Positions 1 to 12,700 of a stretch of 64,000 nucleotides of DNA are shown here, piece after piece. Position 1 is the stretch's first letter. Every line of letters begins with the position of its first letter. The stretch lies in contig CP136066.1 in NCBI GenBank assembly GCA_032622095.1, positions 151,668,224 to 151,732,223 of the forward strand, written 5' to 3'. The position numbers and the translations under genes are program-made. The notes beneath the pieces were generated by a model. That model did not search any database and had not been told where the DNA came from. It saw only the letters and a list, made by a program, of their open reading frames with translations. The DNA is from Siphonodentalium dalli (Eukaryota; Mollusca; Scaphopoda; Gadilida; Siphonodentaliidae).

Positions 1-534
1 GCACTAGTGGTAGCTGGGCAAAAAATTCTAAATTTGATCCCTGGAAAAGACAGTTTCAAGAGTTTCCCACTTAAATTTCTTTCTCGATACATCATATCCT
101 GATATTATTTTTGCCACATGTATATAAATACCATTGGTTTACATGACATCGATATCAAATCGAGCGATGTTGTATTAAATTATTTTGAGTTTGAGCCATG
201 TCCGTTTAAAGATGGTCTATCTTTTTTGGGCCACAATTACAACAACATAATTTTTATAAATCCCGATTTCAAGACTACAAATAGCTATTTTGTGAATAAA
301 ATACAGATAAATTTGAAGATGGGATATATTATTTGTCTGTAAAGGCATAATAAAGTGATTTATTTTTATCATAACTCCCCACTATTCTCTTAGCTGATAG
401 CAGTTTGTACGCTCTTGGTATGCTCCAAATGTTTATCACAGATTTCTTTTAAAAAAAATAGCCCCATAAGAAATTCTAAGTAAATTTGATATTAATTATT
501 ATTTTATACATTGGAATCTATGTAAAACTTGCAG
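1..534. other. Presumed RADX intron, no feature recognised
   Basis: The tract is AT-rich. A 74-codon open frame at 118-342 has no family resemblance and no usable splice sites matching RADX. I read it as intron sequence. Confidence 0.5.
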
Positions 535-762
535 GGAGGAGATAGACAATCTTTTACTTTGCATGTTATTGGACTATTTGTAGGCGAGTTGAAGAAGAGT
601 TTAGAAGATACACCATTGGATGACCTGTATTGTATACGGGAAGCAGCTACAACATGGAAATCTATTAAAGGCCGACAACCACCTTTGTTAGTCAAGGTTC
701 TGCTAAAGTCCCGACTCGTTAATTACCCAAAACCAGACAAGGTGGACAAATGGCCATTCCAG
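535..762 (+). CDS. RADX: RADX-like exon (first in window), phase 0 to 0
   Basis: The acceptor TTGCAG ends at 534 and the donor GTACAG starts at 763, giving 76 codons. The end of the exon encodes the start of the central OB fold (PPLLVKVLLKSRLVNYPKPD), matching the corresponding vertebrate RADX strand. No initiator methionine is present, so an upstream exon must exist outside the window or unrecognised in 1-534. Confidence 0.8.
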
Positions 763-3700
763 GTACAGTAAGTTGCAAATGGTTTAATTTACAGATGCAA
801 AACTGAAAAATAAAATAATATACACATGTATTTCAGTTAGACCATGCAAAGTCAATTTCCCGGTTCTTAGGCCATAATATTTTTAAATCCATGTGAGAGT
901 GCGTATTTATAATTTATTTAAATTTTTTGTGCAAACACCGATGAGGCATTCCACCTCCTCAATGGCTAGCTCCGGGTCTATGGCATGTGGCCCTTATTTC
1001 CCCCCAACAGTTGTCTGTAGAAAGTTAGTTCATAGATTCCATGTGATTTATTTCATCAATAATTACCAAATTGAGTACAACCAACACATTTTTTTTATTT
1101 TACTGAGATTGCAATAAAAATCCATCAGGTGTTTTAATAAATGTTTGAACAGAGTTACCAGTTACAGTAATTAATTGGGAAATCTGAATTGGTAAATGCA
1201 CCTGTTTGTATAACAAGTATCACAATTATTTTGTACCAATTAAAAAAATTTCCCAACAGATTGAATGTTATTAAAAAGGCTGCATGCGTGGGGTTTTCGA
1301 ACCATGCAGTGGGCTGGAGAAAACGGGAAATTGACTTTGAAATTGAATTTAACTTTACAATTTGATTATTCTGACGAATTTATCGAAAAAGAGGTAATAT
1401 TCAAAGGAAAAGACAGAATTATCAATATCATGGGAATAATAATGCTCTTTGGTGCCCGTATGCATGCGTTTTAATATGGATGGACATTGAGGTGCGCCAG
1501 ATATAGAGTAGCATTTATAGAGACAGTTAGTGGTGGTGAGAAAGGAAAGGAGAGAGAAAGTATAATCATGTTTAAAAAATTCATATTCTTGTCTGGTTTA
1601 GACTCAAATACAATTTGAATATGCATTTTTAATTGACTGTTTTTACTTCTTGAATATTCAATATTCACATGATCCCAAGTCAACATTTAAAGCTCTTCAC
1701 ACATGCATGTGTAGCTGTATATTTACTGACATTATTTTACATAGGTACACCTGACAGTTGGAGACAGTAGTGGAACATGTTCGCTGATCTTATGGAACAG
1801 ACTCTGTCCGCAGTTCTACAAGAGGCATGTTTCTAGTTTTCATTTTAATATCCCATAACTTTCACGGATTATGGATAACTTATCTATATCTTCTCATATC
1901 TATGAGTTATCAGTTTCTTTTTTTTCTTGCCCAGTAATTCTGATCTTCGTAATTCTGATCATACTGATATTTAAAATTGAAAATCTGATTCAACATCTTC
2001 TAACCAAAATGTACCTGAGTTGTCAATGTTTTCACTTATATTAGTTTATTTCATATTGAATATTTGTCACTAGAATACGCGATCTGATTTGTCGAGAGCT
2101 GCTAACTTTAGCATCACCTGCTGATGGATGTAGAAATAAAAAAAAAATGAACACAGGCTTACGTCCATGTGTTTACGTGTTATAACAGGGATTATTTTAG
2201 ACAATGACAGGGGCCCTATTCCCAAAGGGAAATAGTCAAGTTTATTCCAAAATCATCAAGTCTCTTGTTTTCGGAAAAAAATAAGATAAGATTTCCGATT
2301 CATTTTATGATTATTTTCAAGCCATATTGCTCCATTTGCATAAAATTGGAATAAATAATAAAAGAAATACATTAAACTGTTAGATTTCACAATACTTGTT
2401 TCTATAATTCTCTATGTTCCCCATTATAAGCCTACAGTAATGCCCTAAATAATCGACTTCTTAACCACATCAGAATTATGGGTAATTTTTCAGGATTTAG
2501 TCGGAAATATGGCTTGTTGCCATTCATCGGAAAGCTCTCACTCAAGCTTTCTGAAGAATAGCAACAAGCCATATTTCCATCTAAATCATGAAAAATTACC
2601 CATAATTCTGCTGTGTTTAAGGAGTCAATTATTTAGGGCATTACAGTAATACTGTATGTGTTGCAAATTTTCCAAATGGAAAGGCCCCAGGACCCTTTCC
2701 CAAAAAAATTAAATCTCTTTGTGATAGAATGAAATCTGGTTTTAGAATAGAAGATGGCAGCTTGCTTCTCATCAGGAATTACGTTGTCAAGAAAAGTTTT
2801 GCTCTGGCATCGACAAGTAATCCAATCATCAATTCATTTCATAACTGGGACATAGATTTGAATCTGAATGCACACCATCCCATTGGGGAGATACACGTTG
2901 TTGATCCGGATGCCCTACCAGATGAAGTTAGACAGTCTCTGCCGAGTCTTCCATACAACATTCTCACCAGGAAACAACTTGGGTAAGGTAAACGTTCTTT
3001 TGTATATTAACATTTTCTTCACTGAATACTCATTGATGAGTAGATCCCTTAAGTAATAAGTTCAACACATGAGTTGAACTTATTATCTGAACATTTCCCT
3101 CCAATAACAGGAATTCGCCTGCACTTGTATTATCTGTTCATCTATCTGTTCGTTTATACTTCTTCAACATCCCCCAGATGAATAATAGACCATTCCAATA
3201 CTTTTATAACTGAATGGGTGAGTCCTTATATTCCTTAAAGGAATATATAAGAGCACTAGTAAGTAACCTTCATGTTGTATGGAAAAGGCTTCTTTACCAA
3301 ATAGATATTGATGAGTAGTTTCCTTAGGAGGGCCGCGCACGATGCAATATTTGTCATACCATAAATATTGGGCAAAGGTTATGAGCAAATTCATAAATTT
3401 GAGGAGTTGGCAGCATTGCACTGATTGTACCACATTTTTTTTTGTCGTACTATTCAGAATATCTAGAATTGTACTGCAAAACAATGTTTATGTATCCATG
3501 TGAACACAGGCTACTGACCAATCAGGATGAGCCTTGTTTGCATGTTTTGGCAAGGGCAATTTACAATAATAGTTATTGGAAATTCTTATTAAATTTCCTC
3601 AGATGAATACACATACCAAACACTTTAATAATAACCCACTGTATTCATGAGAACTTGGAACTAATTGCAACAGATCGTCAAGCCTTCAAATAGTGTGCCT

Positions 3701-6700
3701 GCCTGTCATTTGCATAATGAAGTCCCAGAGGGTGAATTTAGTGATGCTATCCTTCATAGCGGACAAGCATCACCTAATTCACACTCTTGGGATCTCATTC
3801 TGCTTAGTTCTCATCTTCTGGGAAGTATCTATAGTCTCAAATTAAAATTCTTTTTAGTATTTTTTAGTGATGAGCCGATTGTCAAATAGAGCCTTGCGCC
3901 GATTGCCGATTATTTGAGATCGCAATCGGCCCGATTCAGGTGCCAATTCCGATTATTGTAATAATTATACCAAAATATGTTATATATGTGTTATATACTA
4001 CTTCGATTTGGAAGCAACAACATCAGTAATATACCAGTATACATAAGTATACGTTTGGGTAAGTATGGGTGGACTTGTGTATGGGTGGTAGGTATGGGTG
4101 GACTTGTGAACGAATTCCTGCGTTATTTTCAATTTACCGTAGATTTATGTCTATGTCGCTGCTTGTTGACCCAGTATTTCCCCTCAAAATGTGCATGCAC
4201 CTTATACAACTGTAAGTCAATTGGGGGTCTGAATTCTGGCTACAATCACAGACACATGTGAGTTTTGGCATTCGCCGTGATGACAGCTCAGAATAGTGCA
4301 TGACCATTCACATCAAAACAGGAACGAAATGTTTAATTACAAATAAAAACAATTAAAATATTAATAATTGTTACCAGTGTATTTTATCCCTATCTAATTA
4401 ATAATATACAAGAATTCAACATTAAACCTCCGTCTGAGGAAGGGATTTTGATGTTATACCACATTATCCTGAACTCAACTGTAGAGACAATACCAAGGAA
4501 ACCATGCATAACATACGAGGGCATGACGCAACACTTGTTTATTGTCTACAGGTTTTTTTTATGTCGGGTTATAGATAAGAGGTCATTGAGGTCACTGGCT
4601 GACCTGATATCAGTTTGAATCAGTTTGAATACTGGTGATTAGCGGTCACTACGTTGAATAGTAGTTGTTAATTGGTTAACAATGAGGATGCTATAAACAC
4701 ACTACACTATATAATAGGTCTCGTCCGGCTATTTTACATAATTATTTCAATTCATTCGATATATAATAACTGAATGCAGTCAACTGCGTAATTATGTGTC
4801 AGGTGACATGTACTTTCGGGGGTTTATACCTGTGTTAGGCAGGTCCTGGCTGTATATCATCAAATTTGTGTTTGGTTACACTTTCCCCATATTTACTGGT
4901 CATTTATTCAACAAAACATCGTTATATTTAACACAGTTTATTGAAGAAAAACAAGCACCTGATTATTATTTAGACAATCGGAAATGCCAATGTTGAAACC
5001 CGAGTACCGATTGTCATCCGATGGGCCACACTCGGCCGATTATGATTGTTGTTTCCGATCATCGGCTCATCACTGGCTACTTTTTCACTTCTGGAAGTTT
5101 TTATATCACCTAATTTGCAGAGGATAAAATTCATAATCGAGGTTACTAACTGGTGAACATCACCAACTTAATTGGGTAACTTCAATCTGATCGTCAGTCT
5201 CCCATAGCAGTTGAGGCCTAAGCAGAATGAGGTTCTAAGAGGGTGAATTTGTTGATGCTAGCCCACCACACGAGATAGCGTCACTAAATTCATCCTCTGG
5301 GAACCTCATTCTGCAAATGACAGACACACTGTTTGCAGGCTTGCAGAGCATTGATCTGATCACATCATGTGCGCCAGTAGATATCGTTCTATCGTAATCG
5401 ACTGAGACAGAAGTCGCACGCCTAAAATCGTGTTCAGATAATACGTTCATCAACTGTGTATTCTCTCTTGTTTTACAGAAGCGTCTGTGATGATTTTATT
5501 TGTGTTGTTGCTGGCATGGTAACTTATATGAGTCACTTCGAAAGAGAAGCCATCACCAGTAAGTAAGCTAATCTCCTCGTTGTGTGTCATAGCAAACATG
5601 TTTATACCACCATGAACCAAGTGAATGGGGGGTATACTAGGGGTTGGAGGAATGGTACCCCTATAGCCGCGGGGGGAAATATCAGTCCATCAACAAATTT
5701 TGAATATTTAATAATATTTAGTAAATCAGTTGAATATCTGAAAAACTATGGTAATATAAAGTCATGGAATCATAATTGTGTTTTATTTTGACAATTTGAA
5801 GGGTTAATGTAAGGATTTTGTCATTTGTCACTGCATATGAACATTGACATTGTATAGGAACCATAAACTTTGCGACAAAATGTCAAGTTAAATTCACAAG
5901 TTAAATATGTCTTCTGAAAATTATTTGTAACCGTTACCAACAAAGGTAGATGAAATTGTTAAAAGTTGCAATTTATTTTGATGTCCTCCAGTGGCTAACA
6001 TCTGGACCTCATCTACATAAACATTAATCAGAACCATGTGTTAGTTGAGAATCTAATCATGACATAGCCAGACAATGTGGCTTTTAGTAATCTCCTCTTC
6101 GATATCAATCAAAATAAGGCAATAATTGTGAATGTGGCTTTATTTTGTGGCATATAAACATGATCGAAGGCATTAATCTGTGGATTGGTTAAGAGAATAT
6201 GTCGGAGGGGAAATTTTGGTGAGGGGAAAGGGACCCAAAAATAGACCTACTGCCCCTAAAGCGGAGGAAACCCTAGTATACTGGATTGCATACGACTGGT
6301 CTCTCCATTGTGATGTAGCAGGCGTGGTAACTTATATGAGTCATTTCGAAAGAGAAGTGATCAATAGTAAGTAAGCTGATCTCCGCATATTATCATAGCC
6401 GACATGACATGCATTTTCCTATATTGCATGCTTATATTAATCTTATATGTTGTCTTTCTTCCATCAGTAAAACTGATAACGTTTTGATATGGCATAGTGA
6501 CTGAAATGACAATAAACTAAACTAAACTGTTTATCATAAACAAATTTAAATTAATGGCACTTCACACGTATCTAACAGTCGGGGAAAAACATAATTTTGA
6601 AAAACAAATTGAACATGTTTGTAAGCTCCCCTAATGAGTGACCAAGTAAGGGTGAATTTACAGGTTACCCATGATATGTAGATCAAGTTACATGTACCCT

Positions 6701-9700
6701 GGAACTCAAATTCTCACCAGAAACACTATTTTTGACTGAGGAATTCATGTTGGCTACTCTTTTATTATACCCCTACATGTATACTGGATTGACTGTCCTG
6801 CATATATCTCAGCACAGTCTGAGTAAACTCATACCTAAATATTCATTACAACATTGAATATTAGGTCTGACGGATAACATCGCTATCTCATTTCCAAGTC
6901 CTCGGGATTCCGTAATCTGATTGATTGTGTAAATTATTTTCCGTCCAATGAAACCGCATGGGTTAATAAACAAGTGTTAGTGGGCGGAGACTCCCATAAT
7001 GTCACCTCTAAATATAGTAACAGAGTCGGTATTTCTCCGATCGAAAGCGATGCTTGCAAATACAACAAAGACAGAAAAAATGGCTTCGAAATTATATATT
7101 CGGTACGATTCGGATGTGCTAGACCTGATAGATAGGCCTGCGCATGGTACCAACTTGGCCTCCCATAAATATAAATAGAACTCACTCATGTCCGTGTATT
7201 TGATTTACTTTATTGTAACATGGTTTGCAAATCAAATTATTTGTCGTCAAAAAGTCATCTGAAAGTTAAACACCGAGGAAATGACTTAATTTTATGCTTT
7301 TAAATAGTTCTAAAGAATCATTTTTGATGACGACCTTATTTTTTGCTCTCGGATGCAGCTTTCCGGTTGATGCAGCGAGTTCATCTCCCGAAAAAAGAAT
7401 AGTCGCACACACGACAAATATTATCTTCTGTGAGTTTATGTCGCGACACGGGCCATTGTTATTGCAAAGCACAACAAATAACACGTGGGGACACCTGTCA
7501 ATCGTCGATGTATTTTTTAAAATCCGTGACGTCATTTTGGGGAAGCTCTTCGCTGAATAGAAATGGTTTTAGCGACATTAGCTCCAGACTCTAGATTTCA
7601 AATATAGAGTCGACGTTCACCCAGACTGATCTCAGCAGTGAGTTATCAGATCCGGATGAATTTTGATGTAATTACAACTACTTTCACTTAAATATGTGCA
7701 TTTGATTGGTCAATGCCCTTAGAAACGCTTGGTAGCGACAATCTCTATCAGCCGAGGGAAATGTCGTTTCCCGCATCACAACGCGCAGTGATACTTTAAG
7801 AAATTGGGTGACATACACCAACGCTCGCCCCACATCATGACGCCATTTCCTAAAAGCATCCATAGTTACTATACCATGAAAATAAAATTAACGAATTAGA
7901 CAGATCAGTGAAACTATGAAGTGCGATAATTTAGTTGGGGGTAAAGGAATGTTTTGCATAACTATTCCACCATTAGTATTAGCATTTATCCAGCTTCGTG
8001 CCAATACTAATATGACATGGCAGTGGTCATGAGAGCATAGAATGCACCTTTGTAGCGATTGTTTACTTTTCGAGTTTGTCACCAGAGACCGCAAATTCTG
8101 TGGGGGAAGTTTGAGAACACCGCTTTGGAATTTCTATCAAATCGGATTGTCTTTATGACAATAGATGTTCTAGAATCATTTTAAATAAGTGAAATTTAAA
8201 CCAGCAAGTACAGTTTGATAGTTTACGGTGTGGTGTCTTGCTTTTGTATAGTTGGAAACAGAGATAAAATTGTGTGTGTTCATCTCGAACTTCCGGTAGT
8301 TCACCCAATTTATTCTCGACCCAATTTCTCATTTTCCGTTAAAAGAGCAGCTGAAATCCAGACACAAGTATCACTTGGGTAGTTTTACTATTTTAGTGTT
8401 TTTAATATTGTTTCTTAAAATAGTTTAATCACCACCTAATATGCGGATTGTCGTAATTATAAGCAATCAACATCGTTTTCGATGCATCTGTCGGCGTATA
8501 GAAGTGTCTGATGCCGAACTACATACTTAGTATAATTTGGCATCAGACACTTCTATACGCCGACAGATGCATCGAAAACGATGTTGATTGCATATATGAA
8601 GATTTTCCATCAGGAGTGCATTCATAAAAGGGCTCAAAGACGTTATTCACTTTTTCCGCTCTAGAGTTATCTTCTTTTTTTTATCTAGAAATAATGGTTT
8701 TTTGTCTGTCCGCCTGAGTATTTTAGCCACGGGTTATATGTTCTCAAAGAAATTATGAATGAATGTTCACCATCACCATGGATTTCAATGTTGTGTTGGC
8801 GATGTTCGCATTTTCCTTTTAGAGTTATTCTCTGATGTTTATTTTATATATGGGTTCCGTCCTGCTCATGTCTCAATATACCAGGGGGAGTATGCCAACA
8901 CCTGTGCTGCATCCTCTTGTTATTTTCTATAAATGAGTTAATTTTGTGGTATAAATGATAGTTATGCTGAATTTGGCTTTGCCAACAAATAAAATATACT
9001 CAAGGTAATATGGTAATATCAACTCTATATTAATTAATGCAACTCTGTTTAACACTGTTGACACGCTTTATTCACAGATAAATATGGCACAGATAGTGGC
9101 GGTTTCTGGATTCGGAACTGGATCACTATTTACGATGGATCTTGTGCCAAACCAATCTATGTACAATTGTACGACTGTCAAATGGTGAGAAATTAGCTTC
9201 AAACACACTCTTATGAAGTGGTGATGCCACAATATAAAGTTATTTTACGATGTTGTGTACAGTATGTGTTTTTCTTGTACAAGTCCAGGATGTGGTGAAA
9301 AGTCATATTGGACGAGACACGCATTGTCCAGTCCAATATGACTTTTTCACCACAACCTGGATGAGTACAAGAAAAACACATACTGTACACAACATTGTAT
9401 TATGACATTTTTATTATCCATCTGTATGTTTATCAAAATTTTGGGAATGAAACTTTTGTGGTTATTTTTGGTATTTGTCGGCACTTAATTCTCTATAAAA
9501 GCCTGTATTTTATCACCAGAAAGCATGATTTGGGACAGTAAACCCAGAAGTGACAAAAAAACTCAATACGGAAGTGAAACATCTACTAAATCCACCAGTG
9601 TTGCGCGCGCATCACAATTTTACCAATTCATTTCACAATAGAGTTAATTTGTGATGTCACAGAGTCCCGATAAAAAAGTAATATTGACATTTGGGAGTCC

Positions 9701-12700
9701 AATATGACTTTTTCCCGGATTATCACGTGGCTTTTGCCCAATCAGAAATAGTGTTAGTTAAGGGATGGATAATAATTAATTGTAATGAAACAAACAACCC
9801 TTTACAATATTCTGGATGGGAGTCGATTGATATCATCAGTATGCTAATCCTGAATCATTGGCTGCTCGTATTGCTTCCTCCTAAGCGAGGATGGGAAATC
9901 AATGACCTGTGACCGGGATAATAAGTATTGGGTATGCGAGAGATACAACCCTGCCACTGATCAAACACTGTCCAGATTAAGCTTTGAAGGCCAGATGTGT
10001 ATTGCCTGACAAATACAACTACATTTCGTGGGATGTGAATTCGTGGATCTATGTATCATATTTATCAACATTAATAGGTCCAAAAATAGCCGGTTTATAA
10101 CATATTTGAGTAGTCAATATTGAAAAATAGGACCTCCGGTTATTTCGGCGCCAAAAGGCCATCACGCAATCAGTGCACTGGCTTAATTTCACATGCTGGC
10201 AAGGTAATTATTTAATGTTTTATGTAACCTGTGCACGGTGAAACCATTAGCCTTTTGCAAGAGATCAATTCATTGCACATTGTTAAATCAAACTATTATA
10301 GAACGTATTAGACAATGTACAGTAAATAATAACGAATATAAACAATAACGAATAAACCACTGACAAACATCTGATATTGTTAATAAATAGATTACGTTTC
10401 ATCTCATCATTTTATGACATGCCGAAAACAGACATAAACTCGGTATACAATACCCGATCTTTATTTTCATCTCTTACATTGTATATTAATATTTATTACA
10501 CTCCTATACGCGATTTCCATTGAAAACGCTGTTAATTAAAAATGGTAATGTCACTAGTGAATTATGTCATTTTCGGTGACATCATTGACGTTACATCGCT
10601 TACTGATCTAGACTGAATTTTCGATGGTTGATCTTTCTCCACATCGGGACTTTCATGCATTAATCCTCTATGTTTTAATCTTATTTGGCGAACCAAATTG
10701 ATGCAGAAGTGTAATAAATAGAGCAATCAATTAGTTCCGAGAATTACGTTCAATAATTCACTCGAGGCGAGAGACGTTTGGGTAAGAAACTCGTGCGCTG
10801 ACGCACACTCATTTCTTACCAATGTCTCTCGCCTCTTGTGAATTATTTAACGTAATTATCAGAACCAATTGATTACTCTCTATATACTCTACCAATTCAA
10901 GAGTAAATAATCAACGAATGATCGACCCACATGAATTAAAAGGATTTTACAGTATCCTGGTTTGAGACATTTTATTCTTTTTCCATAGTGTACTCTGGAG
11001 AGATTAACGCCAGGAATGCTGATTATATGTAGACATGTTAGAGTTGTGCAGAATATGAATCAGATGAACACTTCGAAGGAGCATAGGTTTGTGTACGTCA
11101 CATCTACAAAGGAGACCAGTGTGAGTATCTGATTCAACCCTTTGTGTAATGAATGGATTCTCCCATTCAGTTATAAAAGTATACATTTGAATGGCCTATT
11201 ATTCATTTGGAGGGGTGTTTGTGTAATAAAAGCAGACAGCAGACAGAAAAAAAGACCAGAATGATTTATATTCATTGGTGAAAATTTCTGATGACTATTG
11301 TAATCAGCCGTGTCCGTACCATTCCTTCTATGGATGTTAATTTGAGCAATATAAAATGATGGAGTAATTCCCCTTTTTATGTGTATCCATACCATGCTGA
11401 CGTCCTGATCAACCATCCGTTGTTCGTCCATCCGCCCGTCCGTCCGTCCGTCTGTCCGTAGACACTTGCTATCCGACACGATTACTCAAGTATTTTTATC
11501 GGATCGTGTTAAAATTTTATGTGCATGTTTATGATGACACACCCCTGACCTGTTTAGTTTTTGGTATCGATCAGTTGATCGGTTTAGAATTTATTAACAC
11601 ATTGCATCAACACATGGGCATGTGCTATCCGATGCTATAACCGAATTATTTTTTGTCCGATTGTGTTCATATTTGATATGTAAGTTTATGATGACACACC
11701 CCTCACCTGTATAGTTTTTGGTATTGATTGATTGATTGGTTTAGAAAATAATTAACCCTTCACACACATGCTATCCAATGCAATAAGTTGAACATATTTA
11801 TTCTGATCTGCCTCATATTTCTTACCTAGGTTTTTCTTAGCATGTTCTTCATCTGTATGGTTTTTGGTATTGTTTAATTAACCATTTTCACTCTTATGTT
11901 TACTTAGAATTCACCCAAGCTGCTATGACTCAAACATTTTTCATCTGATCATTATTGATGCTATCTCGCACAGTGGGCTAGCATCACCAAATTCACCCTC
12001 TGGGAACCTCATTCTGCTTTGGCTACATGGGAGACCTAGGATCAGATTGAAGTTCCCCAGTTGAGGTTGATGATTTTCACCCATTAGTCATCTCAATTAT
12101 GCATTTTATCATCCCAGAAACAAAAAGTAACTAAAATAATGTTAATTTGAGACTATAGATACTGCTTAAGTAGAATGAGGTCCTCAGTGATGCTAGCCTG
12201 CTATTTTAAAATCATGGTTATTATACATCACTTTCGAAGAAAATGGGGGGGTTTACTGGATTGACTTATTTTGACTTAGAAAATTCTGTCCAACTTAATA
12301 ACTTTAACAAATATGAACCGATTTCAATAATTTTTGGTATATGTGCTTCTCACAATACACTCTCTACATGATGCGACTAGGGATTGGCTCAGACTGTTTT
12401 TCGTAATATTACACTTCATTTTCGACTTATTTTGACTTAGAAAATTCTGTCTGACTTAATAACTTTAACAAATATGAACCAATTTGAATAATTTTTTCTG
12501 TGCAAGCTACTTGTGACACCATATCGATATTATTAGTCCGAATTTTTCTTTAAAGTTAAAAATCTTTTTTGTTGGGTTTACGGATAATGCGGGGTTTACG
12601 GATAATGCGGGTTGAATTTACCACGGTGGGGGTATGCTAGCACTCGAGTGCACACCTCTCATTTGAGTATGACGTCATTAACACCACTACATGAGGTGTC

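Noticed and set aside
118-342. 74-codon open frame at the window start as an upstream RADX exon
   Set aside because: No resemblance to the N-terminal RADX region, and no donor that would join it in phase to 535.
7266-7560. Overlapping open frames of about 88 codons on both strands
   Set aside because: They overlap each other in antisense, lie inside a RADX intron and show no motif or splice context.
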